Positions 1 through 12,400 of a stretch of DNA of 44,165 nt are shown here, in pieces; positions within the stretch are counted from its first letter, which is position 1, and each line of letters starts with the position of its first letter. The position numbers and the translations under genes were made by a program. Under the pieces are notes generated by a model. That model was given only the letters and a program-made list of their open reading frames with translations. It made no database searches and had not been told where the DNA came from. Source of the DNA: Silene noctiflora (lineage: Eukaryota > Streptophyta > Magnoliopsida > Caryophyllales > Caryophyllaceae); assembly GCA_009801015.1 (NCBI GenBank), contig VHZZ01000042.1, forward strand, positions 73,872 to 118,036, read 5' to 3'.

Positions 1-619
1 TATGTAAAATGATTAATGGTGTAACATTTCAATTGCAATTTTCTCTAACACAATTTTCTACAAATACCGTACTGTAGTACGGGATCTATACTAGTACAGT
101 AACAAAATGTTTAAAATCCACTTAAATAAAAAAAAAATAAAAAAAAAGATCTCAAGTGAACTTTGATTAATCTGAGCCTTGTTGAGCTTAAGATCGACTT
201 AAGCTTCTGCTTGAGCTCGGGCAACGATAAAGGAACTAGTATTTAACCGAACATATTCCAAAGGCTTGGGAGCGCGCTTGCAGTTTAGCATTAAGCCTAG
301 CAACCCTCAATTTCAGATCAAATTTCACCACTTTATTTAATTACCTGGAAATTCACATGGTACCAATAAGTACCATAGTCCCTAGGTTTGACGTTTTAAA
401 TGGTAGCAAAAACTCGGATCTCGAACACCAATAAGTACCATAGTCCATGGTACCAACCCTCTGTCCGATACAATGAAACTATGTACTCCGTACGCAGTGT
501 AATGGGCTATAGTTTTTGTTTCTTTCATTGATCGTCTACAATGAAACCAAAAACTCGGATCTCGAACACCAAGAAAAAAGCTCTGTCATCAAACAGTAAA
601 CAAAATGTTACTAGCATGT
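1..619. other. Region 3' of the RING ligase gene with short direct repeats
   Basis: No coding sequence is seen. The part near 619 is probably the 3' UTR and terminator region of the minus-strand ligase gene. Two short motifs recur: ACCAATAAGTACCATAGTCC at 362-381 and 427-446, and a motif containing AACTCGGATCTCGAACACCA at about 408-430 and 548-571. The polyadenylation site cannot be placed. Confidence 0.5.
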
Positions 620-3600
620 TCAAACTTCGATGCTCCCATTGCGAATTTTGTACTTGCAAACAGGGCATGTTGAATTGATATTGAGCCATTTCTCAATGCA
701 TGCAGCATGAAAGTGATGATTGCATGGTAGTGCATGGAGCTCTACCCCTTCCTCATATGAATTAAGGCAGATACAGCATTCCTTTAATACAAAGATATAA
801 ATAATCAGTCAGTATAGAATATAATTGGCAAATCGTAATGCACACAAAAGCGCTGAGTCGGCAATTTTGCATTTTAGAAGTTGGAACACATTTAGCATTA
901 GCTATAGCAAATTAGCAAGGGCCATAATGAACTAATACAATATTAGAACTTAAAATAAAAATAAAAATAAAAATAAAATAAACTGATAATCTTCAGCTTT
1001 TTTTACATTTTCTCGAAACCTTCCTAAAGGCCATTCAATGTGACATTGACACAGCAACGATAGCCATAAGATATCTTGTGCCTCAAGACTAAAGAGCTTT
1101 CACAAGTAGCAAGATGGGAGGAACTTTACGATACCATATATCAAGAACTAGACATCAGTTTCCAGCTGGTACTCCACATAATTCTACAGAGTAATAAATG
1201 TGAAATACCGTACTCAAGTTCCTAACATGGTACAGGGCAACTGGGATCTATGCCCACTACATGTCTACATGGTTTCCCGAAATCAATGAATCTAGCCATC
1301 AGCTGGTTAAGATTTCATAGGGGTCTCCAAAATCTATAAGCACACACAAGGATTTATATGTCGTACATATCAATCTTTATTCAGAATATTCACCACCAAG
1401 CCTCTTATACATTGTATATGGGCCAATTTCGTTTGAACAACGGTATTTAATCACGGTTTCAGAGCCATCATGGCCAAAATGTGACGCATACAAACTCAAA
1501 ATGTGGTCATTGTAACCTTCAAAGCTATTACTCGTACAATTTACAATGTCATATCATGGTAGCCTGGCAGGTATTAAAAGCCCTGAAAACTTAATTTTCA
1601 TGCACAGGATTTTTTTTTCACCAAGCACTGCTATCAAACTATTAGCAGGTGGGACACTCACACAACCTATCATCACTAATGGGTTAAATTTGAATACCAA
1701 AAGTTCCATTCAAATTGTCATTATCAATAAAGTCGGTCCTTGCACCTTTAGTGAATCTTTCACAAACACCCCCCAGTTGATCAATTTGATGCCCAATATA
1801 AGTCTGACTCAAGAAAAGATGAAATTATGAATTATGAATGCCAATGAATTACATTCATTAAGTTGAGCCCTGATCCACTGCCAGTTACAGAGTAAACTTG
1901 GACATCATAGTATCATACTGGTGTGCTAAACCAGACAGACACATGCTACCCTAGCTTCAGACCCATTGACATCGTGCTGCTGCCCAACTCTAAAATAAGA
2001 AGGTTCGCAGACTTCACACTATAAGTGTGCCACCAAACTCATCCATGGCGAGGTTTACATACCTTTGAATGTGTGGATGTGTGGCCTTATGTGCACCTAA
2101 AGGTGTGTTTTGTCTTGTGTCTAATGATTGTCTAGCCATATGAGTTTATGTAACTTACTTCTAAGTTCTAACTGTATCCCCCTAATAATTGTGATGATGA
2201 AAAATGACCCATATCAAGATATTATATCCTACTCTAATGATTATGATGAGATTTCATTTACTCCATTGGTCAAAATTGAACCCTTTTTGTTTTAGGCTTA
2301 AGAAACAAGGCTCACTAAGTCACTAGGGTACTCCTGCGTTATTGGGATGTACAGCAACAATTGTAAGTTGATCTATTACATAAACCCTAAGAAACCCGAG
2401 TTGAAGCACTTGTATCAAGCTCACCTCTAATAGTACTTGGGTTCAAAAAAGCAGACACTACCACGATCAGTAGTAAGAAATTGCACAATCACCCCAGCAA
2501 CAGTATTTTTACAAGGAAAATTACAACTTTGGAAAAAGAATATAAAGAAAGCACTTACTGAATCCTCAGGTAAAACAACACGTTCAGCTCCCGAGTCTCC
2601 ACTACTGATATCCATAGGCACCATCACTCCAGCACCAACACTTGGCTTTTCCAAATTCCTATACATATGAAATGTGTATTTTGGGAGCACATTGAGGTCT
2701 GCTTCTGAGGAACCCTCCTGCTTTTAGCATAAAAAAACATAGCCAGTATGTAAAGATTCCACAAAAACTACACATTTAGTTCAAGAATATAGGCTCATAC
2801 TTGTCCAGCAACAGTAGGCACTCCAGGGAGCACATTGAGGTCTGCTTCTGAGGAAGCCTCCTGCTTTTTGCGTAAAAAAACATAGCCAGTATGTAAAGAT
2901 TCCACAAAAACTACACATTTAGTCCAAGAATATAGTCTCATACTTGTCCAGCAACAGTAGGCACTCGATACGGGATTACAGCAAAGCATCGCGTCAAGCA
3001 ACAACAGAGGGCGATCCCTATGAAAGAAAATATGGCAAAGTAAACATCATATGCCAGATAAGACACGGCCAACCTGCACAAATTTACATCAAACACTGTT
3101 ATAGCTGACTGCCTGACTAATAAGGGTACCACTGTAATTTTCTAGTTAACAAAAAAGTAAGCTAAAGCACAGCATTTTTCTAGTTAACTACTGTAAATTT
3201 CTGACTGTCATATAACAGTATATGAAAAGAAGCAACGAAGCATGTATGCCTGTATGGTGAGGTGGCTCAGACGAAGTACCACTACCAAGCAAGTAAGAAA
3301 ACAAAACGGAAGGTGTTCTAAAAAAATATATAATAGACACAGACATTCTCCTGAAAAAAGCAATTGTGGAAGTACAAAGCCGCAGAGTCCTCCATGCTAA
3401 CTACGTGAGAGTCCAGTAGAAACCTTGGAAAAGTTGAAAGCACGTTTTGTATTATCCAATAAAGATGCTATATAAGCAATTCAACCCCTAATGCACTTCA
3501 TAGATTATGCATTAGAATGAAACCAAACACCCCGCCGTGCAAGGAAATTCAACAAGTTTGCTCCTAGGCGCTTATTGTGTCCCGTAGACACCGAACATGA

Positions 3601-6251
3601 ACACAACCATGTGTCTCTACAACTACAGTCAAGCTATGCTTAAGGTGCTCCTCTCAATACACCTCTTCTTAACCACACTGACATTGCAGAAAAAGGTAAT
3701 AACGCGCCTGGGGTATGCTATGTGAGCCTCGTGGTAGGTTGGCACATAGGGGCTGCATAGAGTATGATAATAAATATTTATATTCAGTATTTTTAACAGG
3801 TGAGAGTATTAAGGGACAACAAAGGGTTGACAACTTGACACACATTACATAAAAGATCGTGTGATGATAAAGATTTTAAGGAATGAGAGAGGTTAACTAA
3901 GGCCATCAACAACATTACCCCAACACCTCAATGGCTCCCCCTAATTGTGGAGTAAAGAGGTCGGATGTATACAATCTTACCCTTGTGTTAGCAACACAAA
4001 AAAACTGTTTCCCAATGGGGAACTAAGGCCATCATGAAGGAAAAATAATTTGGGGTTGAGCTACCGAGCTATCATGATTGTTATGTGGAACCATTGCTGA
4101 AATGAGGTAAAAAAAAAGGAAGGAGAAAGAGGGAGGCAAGAGTACAACAAATTGAAACAAACTGTAACAGCCTAGACAAACATAAATGAAAAGCCAAGCC
4201 AAAAGGACAAAATAAATTCCTACCACGTAGCAATAAGCCAACAAGGACAATGGCAACACACGTATATATTTAAATGAGACTTTGTAAATCGTAGCTCATT
4301 AGTCATTACCCATGTGTTTTATTCTGAGTCCTACTAATCTATTATGTACTGAGAATACTAAATTCATGACTGAAAATGAAGGAGAGCATACCCATACAGC
4401 CTTGGAGCATTTTGCTGAAGTAGCTTGCCACCAGATTCTACCCAATAGAGGCCAACACCCGTCCAAACGAACGATGCCATGATGTTCAAGGAGTCACATC
4501 GATAAGCAAAGCTGATCCATGAACGCACAAGTAAAAAACAGTATGAATGAACTATCAAAAAACAAACTGTGAGTCTGTGACTGACCAAACAACAATAAAC
4601 CTGGTACACAAGCTGATGGAAACGTAAAATATAGTGAAAATTCTTCTCGGCAGCACAACTTTATGCACACAATTATTATAAGGCATTGATGCTGGATGCA
4701 CTCACTTTCAGTAAGAAACTAAAAACATGAATAGACAGGTCTGCAGCATTTTAATAAGGGCCCACTAGCTTCAGGAATCACGTTTAAATATAGCCTAAAA
4801 TTATTTTTCTTTAAAGGACGGACTTTCAGTTAACTACTAAAAGGACAAGTGATGACTATTTCAATGCAATATTGCATTGAGAAGCACACTAGTTCTTCTT
4901 GTGTAGGATGAAGGGTCCAAAGTGATAAAGTGCTTCCTTACATGCTTGTGTCGAGTTTACATTTAGGGCTCGCTTGAGATTGAGGGATTATTAACAGAGT
5001 AATATAGCTTACAACCGGAAAAAAACAGGATGATTTTGATGGTTGATGGTGGAATAATTACCCCCATACGGAGTAATTACATACTCCCTCCGTCCCCGTC
5101 AATTGTTGTCCTTTGGTTTTGGCACAAAAACCAAGGAAAGAGGAGGGGGCCAATTATAATATGACAAGTGGGCCAAATTGGGTGTGAAGGATCAAATTGT
5201 TCATCGAATGCAATTCTAAAATAGAAAGCACAATAATGACAACAATTGACTGAGACACCCCAAAATGAAATAGGACAACAAATGACCGGACGGAGGGAGT
5301 AATTTAAATGAGAGGAGGGTAACTATTGCCCTCTTAATGGAGCAATAATTACACTCTTCCTCATTTCTACCTTCCACCACCATCAGTCAACACTGTCCTT
5401 CATTTTCTACTTCATCAAAGCTCTATCACAGGTTTAAGTAAGACCTAGTTGTCAATGCAATGCATGCACAAAGATTAAGTTAAACATTCCTTCCCTGCGC
5501 GACAATAAAATCACACACGTAACAACAATCAGAAGACTCTAAAATTGCCAACACAATTTAGGTAAAGTAGTTACTCCCTCCATCCCGGTCAATTGAGATC
5601 CTTTGGTTTTGGCACAAAGATGAGGGGGCTAATTGTAAGATGACAAGTCGACTAAATTGGGTGTGAAAGATCAAATTGCTCATCAAATTCTTTCTTAAAA
5701 TAGAAAGGATAACAATTGACTGAGACCCAAAATAGAATAGGACAACAACTGACCGGAACAGAGAGAGTATTTTAGAGGTATCCATGTCAATTACGAGTAT
5801 ATACTTGTGTAAAACCGCATTACACAAGTATTAGCGAAAATCAAAACCAAATCAAGTTGATTAATCCTCACCTCCCCTGTGCCAAACTTCCAAAAAAATC
5901 AGCAGCAGCAGCACTATCGTTAGCAGCCTCCAAATCAATCAATCTCCTCCTCCTCGAAACACGAGAATACTCAAACCAGATCGAAACCACATGAACCAAA
6001 CACTGGACCGCATACACGCCAACCCAAACCCTAACCGGAACATTAGGACTTTCAGCCGCGGTAGTAACCAACACCAACACCGACACCGCAACGATCAACG
6101 TATTAAAAATAGTTTCAACAGTGACCACCTTCTTGGTGTACTCCTGGTCAACCAAATCACGCGCTTCCCCCTCCCTGAGCGCCAATAATCCCGAGCAACT
6201 AAACGCCGCACGTTTTAATAGGACTAACAGTGTCGAATTCATCATCACCAT
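620..6251 (-). CDS. Membrane RING-H2 E3 ubiquitin ligase, RIE1/At4g11680-like, six exons
   Basis: Exons (minus strand): 6251-5872, 4511-4392, 3073-2944, 2860-2801, 2717-2559 and 781-620. All junctions are GT-AG and phases match, giving 336 residues. Predicted membrane segments lie near residues 47-66, 72-92, 133-150 and 167-200, the last ending in a Cys-rich stretch (ALCCCLTRC). A C-terminal RING-H2 domain has all eight zinc ligands: C285, C288, C303, H305, H308, C311, C322, C325. RING-H2 proteins bind an E2 enzyme and pass ubiquitin to substrates; this membrane family includes Arabidopsis RIE1, needed in embryo development. The start is the first ATG of exon 1, which has the family's conserved PVRVWVxxYAxQCLxH segment. 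Odd features: exon 4 (60 nt) is a duplicated chimaera, and without it the protein would be 316 residues. The last intron is about 1.8 kb and intron 1 holds several MITEs. The substrate is unknown. Family assignment is confident, the exact orthologue is not. Confidence 0.9.
2683..2968. repeat. 143-bp tandem duplication creating a chimaeric exon
   Basis: Two copies, 2683-2825 and 2826-2968, differ at about six positions by eye (roughly 96% identical). Each spans the end of one exon of the RING ligase gene, an 83-bp intron and the start of the next exon. The junction therefore forms a new 60-nt exon (2801-2860) with its own acceptor and donor. Its first half copies the start of the downstream exon ([10 protein letters not shown]) and its second half copies the end of the upstream exon (VPTVAGQ). 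Both splice sites are intact in both copies. Confidence 0.93.
4965..5450. mobile_element. Fragment of Tourist-like MITE interrupted by the Stowaway insertion
   Basis: The left end (TTA then GGGCTCGCTTGAGATTGAGG) resembles the terminus of the intact element at 19811. Beyond the inserted Stowaway copy, the stretch CTCTTAATGGAGCAATAATT and the CT-rich run after it match the right half of that element. No right terminal repeat is recognisable, so the end coordinate is approximate. Confidence 0.5.
5082..5301. mobile_element. Stowaway-like MITE in intron 1 of the RING ligase gene
   Basis: The element has terminal inverted repeats TACTCCCTCCGTCC and GGACGGAGGGAGTA and a TA at each end, the classic plant Stowaway/Mariner MITE signature. 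It is about 220 bp long and has no coding capacity. Its interior (CCTTTGGTTTTGGCACAAA, GGTGTGAA, GATCAAATTG) is shared with the copy at 5572. It sits inside an older repeat related to the Tourist-like element at 19811. Confidence 0.8.
5572..5769. mobile_element. Second, diverged Stowaway-like MITE
   Basis: It starts TACTCCCTCCATCCCGGTCA and ends with a degraded complement (CCGGAACAGAGAGAGTA). The interior matches the 5082 copy over CCTTTGGTTTTGGCACAAA and GATCAAATTGCTCATC, so both are the same family. This copy has more mismatches in its terminal repeat and is shorter (about 198 bp). It lies in intron 1, about 100 bp from the exon 1 donor. Confidence 0.75.
5800..5830. repeat. Short inverted repeat next to the exon 1 donor
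   Basis: ACTTGTGTAA and TTACACAAGT form a 10-bp inverted repeat with a small loop. The arms resemble the termini of the CTTGTGTAAAAC palindromic element family seen at 27818 and 40330, so this may be a minimal remnant. Confidence 0.5.
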
Positions 6252-6385
6252 TGTTGCGAAACTATAAGGTTCGTGAAACCCTAATCCCTAGATTGTAAGG
6301 AATGCGATCACCAAAGTTGCATTTATGCTAATTTTGGCGGGAATGTGTGTGTTTGAGTCTACTTTTGGTTCTCAAGTTAGGGTTA

Positions 6386-6718
6386 CACCATGTCCAAGCA
6401 AGGTCATAGAGGAGAGGCATGACCTTATTGGGTCATGCTAATTCATAATTAATCACTATGTTAGCATGACCTTGAAGTGGAAGATGTCAATTGGAGGTCA
6501 ATTGGTGACCTTGAAGTAGAAGAGGTCAATTTGGTGACCTAATAGGTGTCACCTTCTAATTGATTGGACACAAATAATGAGGAAAACAAAGTAAACAAAA
6601 AATTGGGTATTGACCTAAAGTGGTGATCTTCTGCTTGGGAGGGTGAAAGTGAGTCAAGATTAATAAGGTGTGATTAACTATTGACCCGATTAAGGCGACC
6701 TTCTGCTTGGGGATGGTC
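6386..6718. mobile_element. PIF/Harbinger (Tourist)-like MITE upstream of the RING ligase start
   Basis: TTA occurs at 6383-6385 and 6719-6721 and would be the target duplication. Imperfect inverted ends are CACCATGTCCAAGCAAGGTC on the left and the complement of GACCATCCCCAAGCAGAAGG on the right. The interior repeats short GGTCAATTGGTGACC-type motifs. The element is non-coding and lies about 135 bp upstream of the minus-strand ATG at 6251, so it falls in the 5' UTR or promoter. Confidence 0.65.
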
Positions 6719-6721
6719 TTA

Positions 6722-8570
6722 GTTATCGAGTTACCTTCGAGACTTGGTAGTTGGACGTTGGTCGTATAATTTTAATTTGTATTCGGGTCAATTTTGGGTC
6801 TCGACTTTTGAGCTAGGTTTGTGAGCTTGTCTATTTTGATTTGGTTGTATAATTGTATTTGTATTTGGGTTATTTTTGGATCTCGACTCTCGAGTTAAGG
6901 TTCTCTAGTCTGGTCGTTTTATATCTGATTTATTTTGTTATTATGTGTAGACATTAAATGAAAATAGGTGGACTCATAATCTGTTGAGATAACCGTTTCA
7001 ACCAAAACCTTAAGGCGATGATTGAGATCCAATCAATATCTTAATATCCTAATGCCCCTCACTTCAAATGCTCGTTAGGCTTGAATAGTGGTAAGTGTAC
7101 GGGCTTCTCCTCCATGCCATGTACGAAAACTCACTTGTGATATTTCGGAAATTTGGATTTGAACCCATAACCTCTTGGTCACTTATTTAATTGCTTGATC
7201 ACATACAAAGTACAACTTTTAAAAAAATAATTAAATTCAAATTTATCAAGGTTTTTAATTCTAATCTTACCACAACAAAAAAATGAGCATTACTAAATGT
7301 GAATGTCGTGAGAATATAAATGCAATGTTATATACTATAAATATAATTTTCTAATTTATATTTTCTAAGATAAAAACAATAACAAAAAATGCATGGGTCA
7401 TAACAGGCGCTATTAGTTTTATTTGTATAATGTAATGTGCACTTTATATCTGCTTAGGTTTGTTTCATAGTATAAATATAATTTTCTAATTTTTTTTTTC
7501 GATTTTTAGACGATTTAAATTTGTTTCATAGTGTATATATGATCTTTTTCCAAATATGTGCCAACTGGATTATAATCTTGAGCATGCTTTTATTAATTTA
7601 TTACAATATTTACTATTTACCTATAACTTTTAGTTTATTTTATAACATTTAATTTGTTTTGCTTTATTTAGGTGTTTTTTTTTTTCACATAATATTATAT
7701 TTCAGGTGCTCTGTTAAAATTGCAATCCGGAGGGTGATTATTTGAAGAGGTTGATAGTTAGATACTTAGATCACATTATATTTATATTTTTGTAATTATA
7801 ATTTTTATTCGTAATTTTTTAATATTAGAGGAAATGTATACTCCGTAGTATATTGTTCTGTGTTTTTTTTTTTTTTTTTTACTGAAACAGAAAAGGAGAA
7901 GAAAAAAAAACCTGTTCTTTTTTTTTGTTTAGGTCTGCCGCAGCTCAACCGAAAAAAAAATAATATGTTTTTTTTTTTTTTTTTTTTTTTTGCTATGAAT
8001 ATATTGTTCTATATAGTGTATAATTTCTATGTAATTGTAATGCATATCGTTCTATATTTATATAGCCATGTTTGGAATAAAAAAGTCATGTAAATTTCCT
8101 AAAAAAGGTGCGGGGGGAGAGTAGGCAGTCTTTAAATGTTTCCCCTTTTATACTATGTAGACTTTTTTTCAACTGTGTTTAAAACAACTTTTTAAGAGAT
8201 CGACTACAGCTCCGCAACAGACAAATTGAAATTCAATCTCATGCGAACTTGCTCAGTACAAACAATTTATCGTAAAGGCTTCAGCCCAATAGTGCACTTT
8301 AAAAGGGATTTTCCATTTTAGTGTCACGATGTTTGAGCTAATTTTCATTTTGGTGCCTAAGATTCAGACAAATCCACTTATTTATTTTAAGGTTTGATTT
8401 ATTTGTCACTCTGGTGATCTAAAGTGAACTTCATGATCCAAATTTATGTTTTTAGCATATTTTTTAAAATATGTGAAAATTCTAATTAATATGTAATTTA
8501 GCATATAATTTTGCAGTTAATAATGTTGGAAAATGTCATAACTAAAATAATTTTTTAACTATTTTAGTTT
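6722..8570. other. AT-rich intergenic DNA between divergent genes
   Basis: No coding sequence was found. The stretch contains long T homopolymers (about 7862-7880 and 7967-7991). It is part of the 3.2-kb spacer separating the divergently transcribed RING ligase and MED23 genes. Confidence 0.6.
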
Positions 8571-9008
8571 TGGTATATTCTCATTTGTACCCCTCAATTT
8601 TTTTTCGTTTTCTAAGGTGTACCTCTCTTTTTTTTGCAAAAAAACTTTGACCGTTAATAACTCATGGCTACGAGTTCAGAAATAGGTAATTTTTTTTCAA
8701 ACCAATTATCTCGTAAAACCCTTGAATTAAATAAAAAATTACCGCTTTCTTAACTCGCCGAGAGTTATGGTTAGTCAAAGTATTTTTAACGAATAAACTT
8801 TGACCGACCATAATTTCCGATTACGAGTTGAAAAATCGCTATTTTTTTTTTGAAATTGAAGATTTGGTAAAAAAAGATCAATTTCAAACAAAATTTTACT
8901 GTTTTCTGAACTCGTAGCGGAGAGTTATTGACGGTCAAAGTTTTTTTTATGAAAAAAGAGGGATACACGTTAGAAAACCTAAAATTGAGGGGTAAAAGTA
9001 AGAATTTC
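8570..9008. mobile_element. Foldback element with long inverted arms
   Basis: The left arm (about 8577-8690) and right arm (about 8885-9005) are imperfect inverted repeats of more than 100 bp. Landmarks are TACCCCTCAATTTT near the outer ends and AACTTTGACCGT and CTACGAGTTCAGAAA further in. The centre contains a second, smaller inverted pair (GTTATGGTTAGTCAAAG and CTTTGACCGACCATAA). It has no coding capacity. A small non-autonomous transposon is likely; the superfamily is uncertain because no clear target duplication was found. Confidence 0.7.
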
Positions 9009-9360
9009 CATTTACTTTTTTAGTTCAACAAAGTGAACAACTATTTTCAAAACTCGAATACTCGGATCATCTAGATGAAAAGAAATAAAAACCCAAAACC
9101 TCAAAAATGTAAAAGCAGAATCATCCAAACCTCGAAATATCAAAGTGAAATCAACTCGAATCTCAAGACACCAAAGCAAAAAATTGACTCCGAAGAAAAA
9201 TTCAATGGATGTTTTTAAAAAAAAAAAATTGGATGAAGGGATAATCAATTTTCAACCCCGATTCTTTATTCAATCGGTTATAAAAGATCTTTCTGAAAAA
9301 ACCGTCTCCAAATTTGCGATTTGCAGCCGGCAAACATCTATCGACTCTAGGGGTCTATGA

Positions 9361-9482
9361 GTATATGAGTAAGACTGCACTTGCCCGTCTTCATGTCCGG
9401 TGGACTCCAAATTAATTTAACACTAACACAACAACGTTAATCTCCAAAACCCTTAATTAATTTAATTGAAGAACACAAATTA
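9361..9482 (+). promoter_or_regulatory. Probable proximal promoter/5' UTR of MED23
   Basis: A short A/C-rich stretch (AACACTAACACAACAACG, then CCAAAACCCTTAATTAATTT) precedes the ATG at 9483, as is usual for plant leaders. No clear TATA box can be placed and the transcription start is unknown. Confidence 0.35.
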
Positions 9483-12400
9483 ATGGAGCAAAATCAAAGA
9501 GCATCTTCATCTTCTTTAAGATCTTACCAATTCCATCCTGCTAAACCTGTCATCACTGATCTCTTTAATCTCTACTTGGGGGTATTTTTTTTAATTTTTT
9601 TTGTTCTGTTTTCCATTGTTGTTGCAGTTTAATTTACTTTTAATTCTGTATTGTTATGGGTATTTCAGAGGAGCGGTCGCCAAAAACACGACGAAGCGGC
9701 CCGTGATCCGCCGTAAGTTTGATTTTGAGCTGTTTTGCTTGTTTTATTTTGTGGTTGTGCGCATTCTGTTGCTCAATTTTATTGGCGCCTATGTTTATGT
9801 CCGTCTTAAATGAGAATTTGCCGCTTATGTATGATGAAAAACATTGCGAATGATAGTAATTGCGTTTAATAGAAGTCGAAACTGGTCGAAGTAAGGTAGT
9901 TGTGACTTTGTGAGTACTTTTTAATCATGGTCATGAGTGTAATGGCATAATCAGGATTTATAGTTAGGGGGACGAATGATTCTGGCTGGGGCGTATTAGT
10001 GATGTAATTAGGTAAATATTTGAAAATTTCACCTAAAACTGTCATTATCCTGCTGGGACGAGCGCCCTTGCTAGCTACCTAGTTCCGCCACTTCATGACT
10101 GAAGTGCCATTGCTGATTGATTGGGTTTATTATCACTCTGGAGAAGACATTAAGTAGCTGCTTTAAGTTGTTTAGTTAATTCAATGTTTTTGAAGTGGCT
10201 ATGATGCAGTTTTGCTACCTACTTTTAAAAAATAAAGATGCAATGTCGTTACTTAGATTTAGTAACTTGGGACTGTGAGAGAGATATTAACTAAGTTGCC
10301 TTAGATGCGGTGTTTCTCCAAGAGCCCTCTAGGAAAATCATTCTGTTTTAGATGCGGTGTTTCTCCAAGAGCCCTCTTGGAAAATCATTCTGTTTTGTTC
10401 TTCATTTGAAGTGCTAGAGAATCTTGTTTCAAGGAGCAGGAGTCAGTTTCCTCCATGGTGGGATATTCGTTCTTTAGGATACGCAGTTTGCTTCTAAATT
10501 ATAGACTTATTCATGTTGAGTTCGTTGTTTAGGGTTAGAGGCGATTTTTGGTCTATAAAAGTGATGTATGCAGACTGAACAGTTCAATTATATGCTCAAT
10601 TGTTTCAATCTGGTTTCCCTTTAATGTTTGTTCTAGTACTGTCACCTTTGCTGTTGCATTTGCTTTGGATGGGAATACAAGTTGTTGTATGCAAATCATT
10701 TTTTTCCTTTTAAAATTGTCCACTTATTGTTTTCGCATATGTGTATATGAAAACTATATATCACTGCCTGGTTGCTCTATACCTTTTGTAACTTCAGTGA
10801 TGGCTGTTGTTGCAGACATTTATACTCCGTATTTGTCTTAACTGACATTTGTACATGAACAAGTCAACTGATTCAATTCTCTCCCAGGAACAAGGCGCAG
10901 AAGCGCATAACAGCTTTTAATAGACAGCTTCCTCCAAATGATCAATTTGTTTCAGACTTTGAACAAATTCTAAGGCAGTATCCCGTAAGTTTTTGCCAAA
11001 TTTCCAGTTTACACAGCTTTTGATTTCCCCCCACACCTCATGTTCTCTACCTGTCATTCTTAATCTAACCTCAAGTCTGGAAACATGACCTTTTGGCAGG
11101 ATCAAGAGCAACTACGCTTGGTGACAGAAACTGTTCTAATTTCTCTGATTGTGCAATGTAGCAGTCATTCACCACAAGCCGAATTTCTTCAGTTTTCTCT
11201 TAGAAGCTTGTGCTCTATATCTTATATTAATTGGGATACTTTTTTGCCGTCCCTTCTTAATGCTGTATCCTCTGCTGAGATGGCCCTTGGCCAAGGAAGT
11301 CAAGGTACCACATCAAATACTGCATCTCAACCTGGGTTGTTGCCATCTACAAGCGTGTTACCTCTTTCTTCCACTTTTCACTCTAATCCTGCTTCTCCAT
11401 TGACTTCAGCTCAGGGTTTAGGATCACCTGCCCAATCCGCCAATGACCCGTCTCCTGCCATGAATCTGTCACCTTTAAAATTGAATGAGGTCTCTAGCAA
11501 CACTCCATTATTGTCCTCAAAGGCCGATTCATCTACAAGGGATTGTGCTATAAGTAGTCTACGTTTACTGTGCTGCAAGATCATCCTTACTGGTCTTGAT
11601 TTTAGTCTGAAGCCCGTGACTTATGTTGACATCTTACATCACATGCTTGCTTGGCTGGTCAATTGGGATCAAAGACATCAAGATACTGATGATGCTAATG
11701 CGGCAAAATTTTGGAGGCCTGTTAAGTTGCTGAGTGAATGGCTTCATAGCTGTTTAGATGTTGTTTGGTTGTTAGTTAAGGAGGATAAGTGCAGGGTACC
11801 ATTTTATGAGTTATTGCGCAGCGACTTGCAGTTTATAGAAAATATACCAGATGACGATTCCCTGTTTACGCTTATAATGGAGATTCATAGACGACGGGAT
11901 ATGATGGCGATGCACATGCAGATGTTAGACCACCAACTGCACTGCCCTACTTTTGGCACACAGAGATTTTTGCCTCAAGCAACACCTCATTTAGGAAGTG
12001 AAGCAGCAACAAATTTGCGCTATTCACCAATCACATATCCAAGTGTTCTAGGGGAGCCATTGCATGGAGAGGTGATTGTTTCATAGTTACTAAAGTAACA
12101 TTTTAATGGCTGAATATCTCTTCGGTATTTGCTCCACAAAATCTAATAATCTAATATGCACTCTTTCATACGACGTGACACTCCCTTAATTCCTTTGGAT
12201 TTACTGCATTTCCTTTTCGTCCATTTATTTGGATTCTTTACAAATCATTTAGTAACAGAAGTGCCCTTAAATAAAAAGACAGAAAACCACCCATAAAAAA
12301 ATAATACCACTCATCCACTTGCCTTCAAATAATGCGACTTGTCTGAAAACCCTATTTTATGAAATTTATATCCTCTTACTTTTCTCTTTCTTAAAAATTA

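Noticed and set aside
1546..1830. 94-codon open frame on the plus strand
   Set aside because: It lies in the last intron of the minus-strand RING ligase gene, with no recognised domain and AT-driven codon use.
6251..9483. Shared bidirectional promoter for the RING ligase and MED23 genes
   Set aside because: The genes are divergent, but 3.2 kb of repeat-bearing DNA separates them, too far for a typical shared promoter.
10548..10841. 97-codon open frame on the plus strand
   Set aside because: It is intronic (MED23 intron 2) with no family resemblance and random-looking composition.
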